This document shows, one piece after another, positions 16,089 through 24,511 of a DNA stretch of 35,917 nt (position 1 is its first letter; each line of letters starts with the position of its first letter). Made by a program: the position numbers and the translations under genes. Below the pieces are notes generated by a model. The model was not told the origin of the DNA, made no database searches, and saw only the letters and a program-made list of their open reading frames with translations. The stretch is from Paludibacteraceae bacterium. GTDB lineage: Bacteria > Bacteroidota > Bacteroidia > Bacteroidales > Paludibacteraceae. Where the stretch lies: positions 1 to 35,917 of the forward strand of contig JAFOWX010000141.1 in assembly GCA_017391905.1 (NCBI GenBank). The letters run 5' to 3'.

Positions 16089-17219
16089 ATGGCAATAGAA
16101 ATCAGAGAAGCAGTTAGCCGAAAAGACATGAAAAAATTTGTGCAATTCGGCATAGATCTTTACGAGGGAAACGACTATTTTTGTCCTCCCTTGGTATTTG
16201 ACGAGCTTAATACCTTAGACCGAACCAAAAACCCGGCCTTTGAAGTATGTGAATCCATCTACTATTTGGCGTACAAAGACGGCAAGGTGGTAGGTCGTAT
16301 TGCCGGTATCATCAACCATTGTGCCAACGGTGCCTGGAACGTAAAGAAAACCCGTTTTGGCTGGTTTGATTTTATCGATGACAAAGAAGTCTCTAAAGCA
16401 TTGTTAGATGCGGTGGCAGCTTGGGGAAAAAGCAAAGGCATGCTAACTTTAAACGGTCCGGTAGGTTTTACCGATATGGACCACCAAGGTTTGTTGTTAG
16501 AAGGTTTTGAGTACGAATCGCCCATGGCAGCTTTGTACAATTACCCTTACTACATTGAGCACTTTGATGCCTACGGTTTGGAAAAAGAAGCCGATTGGAT
16601 AGAAATTCGTTGCATGGTGCCCGAAACCGCTCCCGAAAAAATGGCGCGTGTTGGTTCCATGATTTTAAACAGATACAACGTAAAAATAGTACCTGTTAAA
16701 AACAGCAAAGAGCTATTAAAGCGTTACGGTTATAGTTTCTTTGACGTAATAGACGAGGCGTATAAACCGCTTTACAACTATTCGCCCTTAACACAACGTC
16801 AAAAAGAATACTACAGCAAAATGTATTTCCCATTGCTAAACTTTGACTTTGTAACGTTGGTTGCCAACGAGCAAGACGAGTTGGTAGCTGTAGGTGTGTG
16901 TATGCCAAACTTAACGCCGGCTTTGCGCAAAGCAAAAGGCAAATTGTTCCCCTTTGGCTGGTATCACCTACTAAAAGCGTTAAAAGGCAAAACCATGGAT
17001 GCATTGGATTTGTTGCTTATTGCTGTTCGTCCCGATTATCAAAACAAAGGGCTTAACTCGTTGTTATTCATAGATCAGATACCTCGTTATCACCAATATA
17101 AGATAAAAGAGGCGCGCGTTACGGCTGTGTTGGAAACCAACACCAAAAACCAAGCCAACTTCCAATACATGGAACACGAGTTTTACAAACGTCGTAGAGC
17201 GTACATCAAAAATCTGTAA
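16089..17219 (+). CDS. GNAT-like acyltransferase-fold protein of unknown substrate
   Basis: 376 residues. The N-terminal part (about 1-130) and the C-terminal part (about 240-376) both look like N-acetyltransferase fold: SIYYLAYKDGKVVGRIAGIINH near residue 60, and DLLLIAVRPDYQNKGLNSLLF (the acetyl-CoA-binding loop region) near 305-330, ending in the beta strand area MEHEFYKRRRAYIK. The central NGPVGFTDMDHQGLLLEGFE and PMAALYNYPYYIEHFDAYG are typical of a conserved family often annotated simply as N-acetyltransferase. It sits 58 bp after porW and ends at a strong terminator; a link to T9SS is not implied. Confidence 0.72.
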   Translation: MAIEIREAVSRKDMKKFVQFGIDLYEGNDYFCPPLVFDELNTLDRTKNPAFEVCESIYYLAYKDGKVVGRIAGIINHCANGAWNVKKTRFGWFDFIDDKEVSKALLDAVAAWGKSKGMLTLNGPVGFTDMDHQGLLLEGFEYESPMAALYNYPYYIEHFDAYGLEKEADWIEIRCMVPETAPEKMARVGSMILNRYNVKIVPVKNSKELLKRYGYSFFDVIDEAYKPLYNYSPLTQRQKEYYSKMYFPLLNFDFVTLVANEQDELVAVGVCMPNLTPALRKAKGKLFPFGWYHLLKALKGKTMDALDLLLIAVRPDYQNKGLNSLLFIDQIPRYHQYKIKEARVTAVLETNTKNQANFQYMEHEFYKRRRAYIKNL

Positions 17220-17254
17220 CGCATAGCAAGCAGTATTTTAAAGATAGGTAACCC

Positions 17255-17299
17255 ATAGGCAAGTAGCTGATTAAAAACAGGCTGCTTGCCTATTTTTTT
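17255..17299 (+). terminator. Strong intrinsic terminator
   Basis: Arms 17255-17267 and 17281-17293 pair over 13 bp with one G-U, and are followed by a run of seven T. It ends the GNAT-like gene, possibly together with porW. Confidence 0.88.
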
Positions 17300-17416
17300 A
17301 TATAGCGTGGCAAAAAAGTGACAATCTTACTACAAAGTTTATACAAAATCTTTTCATTATGAGCAGTTTAACATATTTTGCACAAAAGGAAAAAATGCTG
17401 TTTTTTCTTTTCTATA

Positions 17417-17424
17417 TACATTTG
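17417..17424 (+). promoter_or_regulatory. -7 promoter element (TACATTTG) of the potassium uptake operon
   Basis: A consensus match 27 nt before the trkH start. The 150 bp upstream are AT-rich with no gene. Confidence 0.55.
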
Positions 17425-17451
17425 TGGTGCACAAACAAAATAAAATAGAGT

Positions 17452-19251
17452 ATGAACCTGAAACCAACAGCAGACGTTGCATCGTTGCCCATTGCCAAAA
17501 AGGCAGATAGGTGGGTAAGGATTATTATGTTTATGGTAGCGGTTGTTACCATGGGTGCCATTGTAGTGGATTACGGATTTGTCTTGTATCCCAAAGAACA
17601 AGCCTTAATAGAAGATATTTACCTATTTGCTTGGTGGATGTTTGGTGTCTCTTACGTGTGGAATTTGATTTATCAGTGGGGCGTTATTAAAGGAAAGAAA
17701 ATCATTTTTACCGTTATATGGGGGCTTTTGTGGGCTGCCATAGGCATAAACAACTTTGTAACCATACCCGGTAGCAGTTATTGGCTTACGCACCGTATTC
17801 CGCAAGTAATTGTTATGTTCTTGTTCTCGGTATTGGAAGTGTCGCGTGGTATCACCAACATTATCAATAAACGCACCAATCCTGCCATACTCATGGCTGC
17901 CGGTTTTGCCTTTGTCATAGGCTTTGGTGCTTTTATGTTGCTATTGCCACGTTCTACACAAGATGGCATTGTTTTGCCCGTAGTGGATGCCATTTTTGTT
18001 TCTACCAGTGCTGTTTGTGTTACCGGGCTTACACCGGTAGAGATTGCTGAGGTATTTACCACAGAGGGGCAAATCATCATAGCCATGCTTATTCAGATTG
18101 GCGGTTTGGGCGTAATGACCATTACCAGCTTTTTTGCCCTGTTCTTTATGGGTGGATCTGGCTTATACAACCAGTTTGCTTTGCGCGATTTGGTAGGATC
18201 AGAAACCATGAGTTCGTTGCTCTCTACCTTGTTGTCTATTTTGGCATTTACCTTTATTATAGAGGGTATAGGTGCTTTGTGTATTTGGTTTAGTATTCAC
18301 GGTACATTGGGAATGAACTTGCAAGAAGAGCTGTTCTTTTCCATTTTCCACGCCGTTTCGGCCTTCTGTAATGCCGGTTTTTCTACCCTTTACCGCAATT
18401 TAGGAAACGAGGCCATTATGTACGGACACAACGCCTTTTTCCTTATTATTTCTTCGTTAATTGTGCTGGGTGGTCTTGGTTTCCCTATTTTAATGAACTT
18501 TAAAAGTATCTTGTTTTACCGCCTTAAAACGTGGGGACGAAGCCTTTTGCGCAAACCCAAACAACCTGCATTTATACACCTTACCCAGCTAAACACCAAA
18601 ATAGTTCTTACCACCACCCTTATCCTTATTGTGCTTGGTAGTGTGGGGTTGGCATTGTTGGAATGGAATGGTGCTTTTGCCGGTTTGCCGGTAGCCGATA
18701 AAATAACCCAAAGTATTTTTAACGCCATAGCACCCCGTACGGCAGGGTTTATTTCCATCGATTTAACCACATTCTCCCTGCTGTCAATCATGCTTTACAT
18801 GGGGCTTATGTGGGTTGGTGGTGCAGCACAATCTACCGCCGGCGGTATCAAGGTAAATACCCTTGCCGTAGCTTGGGCAGGACTTGTTTCGGTGATAAAA
18901 GGAAAAGACCGCGTGGTGTTGTTTAAACGCGAATTATCAGAAGATTCTATACGCCGTGCAGCCGCCGTTGTGTTTGGTTCGTTGTTGTGCGTAACCGGAT
19001 TTTTTGTAGCTTTGGTAGCGTTAGAACCAAACTTGCCTGCACGTGGTTTGTTGTTCGAAACCATTTCGGCATTTGCCACCGTGGGCTCCAGCTTAAACAT
19101 AAGTCCCCAATTGGGCGATTACAGCAAGCTATTGGTGTCGTTGCTTATGTTTACCGGTCGTGTAGGCTTTATTACCCTGCTCATGTGTTTTATCAAAGCC
19201 GAAAAAACACCACATTATCGCTTGCCAAAAGACAGCGTCATTATCAACTAA
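17452..19251 (+). CDS. trkH: TrkH/KtrB-type potassium uptake channel subunit
   Basis: A 599-residue inner-membrane protein. An N-terminal extension (about 20-135) adds four membrane segments before the conserved core, making it longer than KtrB (about 450) or E. coli TrkH (483). The core shows the four pore-loop filters around a conserved Gly: SAVCVTGLTPVEI (about 187-198), HAVSAFCNAGFSTLYRN, FNAIAPRTAGFISID and TISAFATVGSSLNIS. It imports K+, probably together with Na+ or H+. An RCK-domain protein follows after 22 bp and should gate it. No Shine-Dalgarno site is visible. Confidence 0.92.
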   Translation: MNLKPTADVASLPIAKKADRWVRIIMFMVAVVTMGAIVVDYGFVLYPKEQALIEDIYLFAWWMFGVSYVWNLIYQWGVIKGKKIIFTVIWGLLWAAIGINNFVTIPGSSYWLTHRIPQVIVMFLFSVLEVSRGITNIINKRTNPAILMAAGFAFVIGFGAFMLLLPRSTQDGIVLPVVDAIFVSTSAVCVTGLTPVEIAEVFTTEGQIIIAMLIQIGGLGVMTITSFFALFFMGGSGLYNQFALRDLVGSETMSSLLSTLLSILAFTFIIEGIGALCIWFSIHGTLGMNLQEELFFSIFHAVSAFCNAGFSTLYRNLGNEAIMYGHNAFFLIISSLIVLGGLGFPILMNFKSILFYRLKTWGRSLLRKPKQPAFIHLTQLNTKIVLTTTLILIVLGSVGLALLEWNGAFAGLPVADKITQSIFNAIAPRTAGFISIDLTTFSLLSIMLYMGLMWVGGAAQSTAGGIKVNTLAVAWAGLVSVIKGKDRVVLFKRELSEDSIRRAAAVVFGSLLCVTGFFVALVALEPNLPARGLLFETISAFATVGSSLNISPQLGDYSKLLVSLLMFTGRVGFITLLMCFIKAEKTPHYRLPKDSVIIN

Positions 19252-19273
19252 TAACTTTTAAAACCTATATATC

Positions 19274-19693
19274 ATGAAATGTTTACTAATTGGTTTAGGT
19301 ACTTTTGGTAGTACATTAGCCATTGAATTAACCCAACAAGGACACGAAGTAATTGGCGTTGACCATTTGGAACAACGCATCGACGAAATCAAAGACCAAA
19401 TCTCTGTGGCTTACATCATGGATGCCACGCAAAGAGCTGCTTTAACCCAATTGCCTTTGGACCAAATAGACTGCGCCATTGTTGCCATAGGTCAAAGTAT
19501 GGGAAATTCGCTTCGTGCCGTAGCAACACTAAAAGAGTTGGGCGTGGCAAAAGTTTATGCCAGAGCCATAGACAAAACGCATCAGTCTATTATGCAAGCC
19601 ATGAATATCCAAAAAATATTTATTCCCGAGCAATACGCTGCGCGTATTTTTGCCGAAAGACTAACCGTTCCCAAACCAGAAGAGCTCATTTAA
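19274..19693 (+). CDS. Short KtrA/TrkA-type RCK protein lacking the C-terminal domain
   Basis: 139 residues holding a single RCK N-terminal Rossmann domain: GLGTFGSTLA (7-16), GVDHLEQRIDEIKDQ, and DCAIVAIGQSMGNSLRA. Usual KtrA partners are about 220 residues with a second RCK_C domain of about 80 residues; here the frame stops shortly after FIPEQYAARIFAERL, where the linker to RCK_C begins. No continuation is seen downstream in another frame, so it appears genuinely short and not freshly frameshifted. It is co-transcribed with trkH. It should bind NAD(H) or ATP/ADP and gate the channel, but without the part that binds c-di-AMP in other species. Confidence 0.85.
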   Translation: MKCLLIGLGTFGSTLAIELTQQGHEVIGVDHLEQRIDEIKDQISVAYIMDATQRAALTQLPLDQIDCAIVAIGQSMGNSLRAVATLKELGVAKVYARAIDKTHQSIMQAMNIQKIFIPEQYAARIFAERLTVPKPEELI

Positions 19694-19752
19694 TACTACC
19701 CTGTGTGGGTTAAAAATACCGGGTAATGTTTAGCTAATTCCAAAGCTTGTGT

Positions 19753-19760
19753 TATCTTTG
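19753..19760 (+). promoter_or_regulatory. -7 promoter element (TATCTTTG) of the SDR gene
   Basis: A consensus match with TTTA (19729-19732) 20 nt upstream as a possible -33 element. It overlaps codons of a longer frame that begins with TTG at 19747, and so supports ATG 19786 as the start. Confidence 0.6.
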
Positions 19761-19785
19761 TGCAAAACTAACTAAACCATACGTC

Positions 19786-20601
19786 ATGAATAAGACCATT
19801 TTACTTACCGGAGGAAGTGCGGGCATTGGCAAAGCAACCGCTTTGTGTTTGATGAAAAACGGCTATACGGTTTACGCGCTATCGCGTAGTGGATGCCCAA
19901 ACCAACAAGATGCAGCATCGGGTGGTAAGCTTATTTCTATCTGTGCCGATGTTACCAAGCCCCAAACGTTAGAGCAGGCAGTGGCGCAAATAGTAAGCGA
20001 ACAAGGGGGAATTTATGGCGTTATATGCAATGCAGGAAACGGCATTGCAGGTGCAGTAGAAGATACCTCGCTTACCGAATTAGAATACCAATTTGCCACC
20101 AACTACTACGGTGTGGTAAATACGGTGCAGGCGTGTTTGCCTCAGTTGCGTGCGCAAGGATGGGGTAAAATCATCACTGTGTCGTCTATGGCGGCGGTAG
20201 CACCCATTCCGTTCCAAACTTTCTATTCGTCTGTAAAATCGGCCATATTGGCGTTTACAGAAGCGTTGAGTTTAGAAATAAAACCCTTTGGCATTGATTG
20301 CGCTTGCGTGTTGCCCGGCGATGTTAAAACCAATTTTACCAATGCCCGAAAATACACCGAGGCTTCTACCTCAGAAAACTCCGTGTACACCAAAGCCATG
20401 AAACAAGCCGTTGGCACCATGGAAAAAGACGAACAAAACGGCATGAGCCCCGATGCCATTGCCCAAACCATGCTAAAATTGATAAAGAAAAAACGCATGC
20501 CCATGCGCAACATTCCAGGCTTTAGCTACAAAGCCTTGTCTTTTATTATAGACTGCGTACCCGCCTCTTTCAAAATGTGGGTAATAGGAAAACTGTACTA
20601 A
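19786..20601 (+). CDS. Short-chain dehydrogenase/reductase (classical SDR)
   Basis: 271 residues from ATG 19786. It has the cofactor motif TGGSAGIG (8-15), the CNAGNG structural motif (81-86), and the catalytic set Ser133/134 with Tyr147 and Lys151 in YSSVK. The C-terminal part (about 190-271) contains the substrate-side helices and the basic KKKRMPMRNIPG. NADP(H) preference is plausible from SRSG after the second strand. The substrate cannot be told from sequence. It is convergent with hpt, with only 2 bp between the two stop codons and no clear hairpin. Confidence 0.9.
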   Translation: MNKTILLTGGSAGIGKATALCLMKNGYTVYALSRSGCPNQQDAASGGKLISICADVTKPQTLEQAVAQIVSEQGGIYGVICNAGNGIAGAVEDTSLTELEYQFATNYYGVVNTVQACLPQLRAQGWGKIITVSSMAAVAPIPFQTFYSSVKSAILAFTEALSLEIKPFGIDCACVLPGDVKTNFTNARKYTEASTSENSVYTKAMKQAVGTMEKDEQNGMSPDAIAQTMLKLIKKKRMPMRNIPGFSYKALSFIIDCVPASFKMWVIGKLY

Positions 20602-20603
20602 TG

Positions 20604-21146
20604 TTATTCTGCAATAACCGAGTAAATATCGGGTAGGTTGCGGCCTTGGTGGTTGTAGTCCAAGCCGTAGCCCACAATAAAATCGTTGGGGATAGAAAAA
20701 CCCACCATATCGGGCGTAATAGTACTTTTGTTAAGCTGAGGTTTATAAAACAGGCTAACCACTTTTACACAAGCAGGTTGGCCTTTTTTTATGCCCGCTA
20801 CAAATTGTTGCATAGTAAGCCCCGTTTCAATAATATCCTCTAAAATAACCACGGTTCTTCCTTTTACATCAACGCCTAAAGCCAATTCTTCTTTTAGGCA
20901 ACCCGTACTTTGTGTGCCTTGGTACGAAGAGCATTTTACAAACTGCACCTCGGCAGGTTTGCCATACGCCCGCACAAAATCGGCTACAAATACAAAACTG
21001 CCCGAAAGCATGCCCACAAACAGCAAGTTTTTGGTGTCCGTTAATTGATTGCGTAGTTCTTGCGCCATTTCACTTACGCGTTGCGTAATTTCTTTTGCCG
21101 ATAAGTATGGTTTAAATACTTTATCATCTACTTGTATGGTTTCCAT
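20604..21146 (-). CDS. hpt: Hypoxanthine phosphoribosyltransferase
   Basis: 180 residues, the normal length. It shows the PRPP-binding loop VVILEDIIETGLTM (99-112), the flexible loop CSSYQGTQSTG (72-82) and the pyrophosphate loop MLSGSFVF (46-53). It salvages hypoxanthine (and often guanine) to the nucleotide in the cytoplasm. A TATTTTTG promoter element (21175-21182) lies on the minus strand, back-to-back with the metK promoter; a near-palindrome TACAAAATATTTGTA (21181-21195) lies between them. Confidence 0.94.
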   Translation of the reverse strand: METIQVDDKVFKPYLSAKEITQRVSEMAQELRNQLTDTKNLLFVGMLSGSFVFVADFVRAYGKPAEVQFVKCSSYQGTQSTGCLKEELALGVDVKGRTVVILEDIIETGLTMQQFVAGIKKGQPACVKVVSLFYKPQLNKSTITPDMVGFSIPNDFIVGYGLDYNHQGRNLPDIYSVIAE

Positions 21147-21174
21147 GGATAGCTAATTTCTAATAAACGCATCG

Positions 21175-21182
21175 CAAAAATA
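21175..21182 (-). promoter_or_regulatory. -7 promoter element (TATTTTTG) of hpt
   Basis: A minus-strand consensus match 29 nt before the hpt start. Confidence 0.5.
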
Positions 21183-21196
21183 CAAAATATTTGTAT

Positions 21197-21204
21197 TATC
21201 TTTG
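21197..21204 (+). promoter_or_regulatory. -7 promoter element (TATCTTTG) of metK
   Basis: A consensus match 130 nt before the metK start. Transcription from it would begin close to 21211, exactly at the 5' side of the riboswitch-like element. Confidence 0.6.
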
Positions 21205-21210
21205 CAACCA

Positions 21211-21264
21211 GTAACCGTGGATAAATTTGATTGCTTGCAACCACCCAAAAAAATGCTAAAAGAT
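21211..21264 (+). promoter_or_regulatory. Probable SAM-II (metA-type) riboswitch in the metK leader
   Basis: The elements recalled from the SAM-II consensus occur in order: 5' P1 strand GTGG (21217-21220), an AT-rich loop with TTTGATT, GCTTGCA (21233-21239), 3' P1 strand CCAC (21241-21244), an A-rich joining segment, and GCTAAAAG (21255-21262). GCA at 21237-21239 can pair with TGC at 21254-21256 to give the pseudoknot. The class is known upstream of methionine/SAM genes, and metK makes its ligand. Unusually, the start codon of metK is about 70 nt further on, and a short ORF starts inside the 3' strand (ATG 21253). Confidence 0.68.
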
Positions 21265-21315
21265 ACTTCTTACAGCCTTTCTGCTTGGCAACCCTATTTA
21301 TCCCAATTAGTATAA
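21253..21315 (+). CDS. 20-codon leader ORF overlapping the riboswitch core
   Basis: ATG at 21253 lies within the A-rich/GCTAAA segment of the riboswitch; the frame encodes [20 protein letters not shown] and stops with tandem TAA TAA. The stop is 19 nt before the metK ATG. The ligand-bound pseudoknot would bury this start codon, so the peptide could relay the switch to metK by coupled translation, or the frame may be chance. There is no clear Shine-Dalgarno site, as is usual here. Translation is unproven. Confidence 0.35.
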   Translation: MLKDTSYSLSAWQPYLSQLV

Positions 21316-21334
21316 TAACTCTAAAATTACAGAT

Positions 21335-22588
21335 ATGGGATATTTATTTTCTTCCGAATCCGTTTCTGCGGGACACCCCGACAAAGTAGCCGATCAAATT
21401 TCGGACGCCTTGTTAGATAACTTTTTAGCACAAGATCCTCAATCTAAAGTAGCGTGCGAAACCCTTGTAACCACCGGTCAGGTAGTATTGGCGGGCGAGG
21501 TAAAATCTACGGCTTACGTTGATGTACAATCAGTAGCACGCAAAGTGATTAAAGGCATTGGTTACACCAAAAGCGAGTACATGTTTGAATACAAATCGTG
21601 CGGTGTGTTATCGGCCATTCACGAGCAATCGCCCGATATTAACCGCGGTGTAGAACGCGAAAACCCCTACGATCAAGGCGCAGGCGACCAAGGCATGATG
21701 TTTGGTTATGCTTGCAACGAAACAGCTAATCTAATGCCCATTTCGCTCGATTTGTCGCATGCTTTGTTGCGCGAGTTGGCTGCCATTCGCGAAGCAGGCA
21801 AGGAAATGACTTATTTGCGTCCCGATGCCAAAAGCCAAGTTACCATAGAGTACGGCGACGACAACAAACCCAAACGCATTGATACCATTGTGGTATCTAC
21901 CCAACACGATGAGTTTTTGGCCGATGACGAAGCCATGTTGGCACAAATTAAAAGCGATGTAGAAAGCATTTTGTTGCCACGTGTGTTTGCGTTAGATGCA
22001 CGTTATGCCGCTTTAAACAAAGGCGATTTTACCTTGTACGTAAACCCCACCGGCAAGTTTGTTATTGGTGGTCCTCACGGCGATACCGGTCTTACCGGTC
22101 GTAAAATCATTGTGGATACCTACGGTGGTAAAGGGGCACACGGTGGTGGTGCTTTTTCGGGCAAAGACCCTTCTAAAGTAGACCGCTCTGCAGCATACGC
22201 AGCCCGCCACATTGCCAAAAACATGGTGGCAGCAGGCCTTGCAGACGAGGTGTTGGTGCAAGTGGCATACGCCATTGGCGTGGCAAAACCCACCAATATT
22301 TACGTCAACACATACGGCACGGCTAAGGTAGCCATGAGCGATGGCCAAATAGCGCAAATTATCCAAAACGTATTTGATATGCGTCCCAAAGCCATCGAAG
22401 AAAGGCTTAAATTACGCCAACCCATGTACCAAGAAACCGCCTCTTACGGCCACGTGGGCAGAACCCCACAAACCGTTACCAAGCAATTTAAAAACGCAGA
22501 CGGTAGCTTAATTACCAAAGAGGTAGAACTCTTTACTTGGGAAAAAACAGATTACGTAGATGCTATTAAGCAAGCGTTCTCGTTGTAG
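21335..22588 (+). CDS. metK: S-adenosylmethionine synthetase
   Basis: 417 residues; makes S-adenosylmethionine from methionine and ATP. N-terminal [19 protein letters not shown] holds the ATP-site His14 and Asp16; Glu42 is the expected K+-site residue. [11 protein letters not shown] (115-125) and the P-loop-like [19 protein letters not shown] (about 272-290) are the two family signatures. The length is slightly above the E. coli enzyme (384) through small insertions, as in other Bacteroidota. The leader carries a probable SAM-II riboswitch, which would give product feedback. It is followed by a strong bidirectional terminator. Confidence 0.97.
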   Translation: MGYLFSSESVSAGHPDKVADQISDALLDNFLAQDPQSKVACETLVTTGQVVLAGEVKSTAYVDVQSVARKVIKGIGYTKSEYMFEYKSCGVLSAIHEQSPDINRGVERENPYDQGAGDQGMMFGYACNETANLMPISLDLSHALLRELAAIREAGKEMTYLRPDAKSQVTIEYGDDNKPKRIDTIVVSTQHDEFLADDEAMLAQIKSDVESILLPRVFALDARYAALNKGDFTLYVNPTGKFVIGGPHGDTGLTGRKIIVDTYGGKGAHGGGAFSGKDPSKVDRSAAYAARHIAKNMVAAGLADEVLVQVAYAIGVAKPTNIYVNTYGTAKVAMSDGQIAQIIQNVFDMRPKAIEERLKLRQPMYQETASYGHVGRTPQTVTKQFKNADGSLITKEVELFTWEKTDYVDAIKQAFSL

Positions 22589-22620
22589 TAAACAGAAACG
22601 TTATAAAAGCCAATAAACAA

Positions 22621-22660
22621 AAAGCCTCGGTAACTGACGTATCAAAGTTACCGAGGCTTT
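22621..22660. terminator. Bidirectional terminator between metK and the Ig-like lipoprotein gene
   Basis: Perfect 15-bp arms (AAAGCCTCGGTAACT and its complement) with a 10-nt loop. T-rich stretches follow on both sides. Confidence 0.88.
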
Positions 22661-22663
22661 CTT

Positions 22664-24511
22664 TTATTTCTTTTTATTTTTGGGTACGTTGTAATCGGCA
22701 GGTCGTTGCATGGTAAACGGCAATACCAAGTAATTCCATTCTTCTTCTACGTCCCAGTTGGCGCGTAGGTTCAAGATTTTGGGGTAATAGTAAACCGTTT
22801 CGGCTTGTTTGCCTTCGGCTACGTTGCCGGTGTCCCATACCTTGTTTTGGTTTTCGTCCATAAAGAAACGCAAAGCGTATTCGCCGGGGGTAATGTCCTC
22901 AAAGTAGGCCTCGCTGTCAATTATTTCAGATTGGGCTACCACCACCTCTTTGGAGTTTAGCAACTCCACAATGGCGTTGGGCGGAATGGGTGCAAATTTA
23001 ACGTATAGGTTGGCGTATTTGTCCAACGTTTTAAACGTAAAGGGTTTGTTAAACTTGGTGGTGCATTTGCCGTAAATGCTGGTAAAGGCAGCCGAGTCTA
23101 TGCGTAATTGGTATTTTTGCTCAAAGTCTTTGTAAAACAATAGGTAGGCTTTTAGCGCACAAATACTATCGTCAAATGCCATTTGGAAATCCACAGGCGT
23201 TTCTATCGAGTCATTTTCTACCGTGTACAAATGAATACTATCTTGGTAAAAACGCTGTATGGGTTCGGCAAAGGTAAGGCTTAACGTATCGTACACCTCC
23301 AAACTCTTGTTCATGTTGTGGGTAAACGTAAGCAAATTTTCGTTTTCTTTTTCGGCCTTTTTTTCCTTTTTAGATTTGGTTGGCTTTTTGTAGGTCAACG
23401 CAAAAGTATCTCGGGCGGCTGTTAGCTGAAAAAGAGAGTCGCTTTTGTAGTAATCTACCGCAATGCGAATGGTGTCTTGCTTAAAGAGCGTAGAGTCTGT
23501 TACCCAATACACAAAGGAGTCTTTGCGTTGTATGCGTTCCATGTGGTACCACTCTGTCAATGACAAGCTATCGTGCAAGAGCGTAATGTTGGGCAACGAG
23601 TCCGTTTTTACGCTAAAGGTTAGCTGTATTTGTCTGTCCGAAATGCGTTTGGGTTGTTTTAGCAACTGCCTGCGCATAACAGGTTCTTCAAAGGTCTTTA
23701 GCAATAAATCTCTGGGGTAGGGTTCTGGAAAGGTATTTACTACCAAACTGTCGTAGGCTTGTTTACTGGCGTCTTTCCACAAGGTATCTACCCTTGCGTG
23801 CAAGTGTAGCTCCGGCGTAATAATGCCCTCGTAAAATGCAACCGGAACGCCCTTAGAACCGTAATAGTACAGGTTGCTGGCATCCTTTAAGGCAAACAAA
23901 CGGTAGCTGCCCGGAGCCATGTTTTTAACCACAAATTCGCCGTTTTTGTTGGTTCTGGTTATTCTGTCAAAAGGCGTGGTGGTAAAGGTGGTGTCTGTGT
24001 AGTTTTGATAAACCCCTACCGTCAATCCCTCTTGGGGTTGCAAGGTACGGCTATCCAATACAACACCGCTTATTTGGAGCGAGTCCACCTTATCGCCGGT
24101 AGAAAAGGCAAAGGTGTAATCTTGCAATACGTTTTTTTCGTTGTTGTCCACAATGGCATTGCCAAACTCTATGGTGTATGTGGTGTTTGGACGCAAGCTA
24201 TCTTCGTACATTACCCTAATGGATTTGTTAATGGTTTTGATAGCCGGCATGCTTTTTTGTGGGGGCGAAAACGTAATGTTTTGTTGTGGATTTTCCAATA
24301 AAACGTATTCGTTAAACTCCAACGTGATTATTTTGTCGGTAATGCCTGTTGCTCCGTTTTTAGGTGTGGATTTTACCACAAACGGGGGTGTGGTGTCCTT
24401 TGGGCCACCTTGCGGACCTTGTCCGCGGTTAGCACAGCCCGTAAGCAATGCGAGGGCGGTAAAAACCGCCCCAGCAAAGTATAGTGTTTTATGTAAAAAC
24501 GTGTTAGCCAA
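22664..24511 (-). CDS. Ig-like (Big_5-type) lipoprotein with TTG start
   Basis: 615 residues. A lipoprotein signal ends ALALLTGC (Cys26), followed by Gly-rich ANRGQGPQGGPKDTTPP and a Big_5-type Ig-like domain (VVKSTPKNGATGI to TFAFSTGD, about 44-140). A carboxypeptidase-regulatory-like domain follows (about 145-215, GVYQNYTDTT and GEFVVKNMAPGSYRLFALKD), then long beta-rich regions and a final domain with ITPGEYALRFFMDENQN. It is probably anchored in the outer or inner membrane; function unknown, though it is a common Bacteroidales envelope family. No ATG or GTG occurs between the glyS stop and the lipobox. The only sensible start is the TTG at 24511-24509, directly after and in frame with the glyS TAA. 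Confidence 0.82.
   Translation of the reverse strand: MANTFLHKTLYFAGAVFTALALLTGCANRGQGPQGGPKDTTPPFVVKSTPKNGATGITDKIITLEFNEYVLLENPQQNITFSPPQKSMPAIKTINKSIRVMYEDSLRPNTTYTIEFGNAIVDNNEKNVLQDYTFAFSTGDKVDSLQISGVVLDSRTLQPQEGLTVGVYQNYTDTTFTTTPFDRITRTNKNGEFVVKNMAPGSYRLFALKDASNLYYYGSKGVPVAFYEGIITPELHLHARVDTLWKDASKQAYDSLVVNTFPEPYPRDLLLKTFEEPVMRRQLLKQPKRISDRQIQLTFSVKTDSLPNITLLHDSLSLTEWYHMERIQRKDSFVYWVTDSTLFKQDTIRIAVDYYKSDSLFQLTAARDTFALTYKKPTKSKKEKKAEKENENLLTFTHNMNKSLEVYDTLSLTFAEPIQRFYQDSIHLYTVENDSIETPVDFQMAFDDSICALKAYLLFYKDFEQKYQLRIDSAAFTSIYGKCTTKFNKPFTFKTLDKYANLYVKFAPIPPNAIVELLNSKEVVVAQSEIIDSEAYFEDITPGEYALRFFMDENQNKVWDTGNVAEGKQAETVYYYPKILNLRANWDVEEEWNYLVLPFTMQRPADYNVPKNKKK

Noticed and set aside
21261-21300. 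GGCAACC in the metK leader as a SAM-I riboswitch
   Set aside because: The order of conserved blocks is wrong for SAM-I; the upstream GTGG...CTTGCA...CCAC...GCTAAAAG arrangement fits SAM-II.
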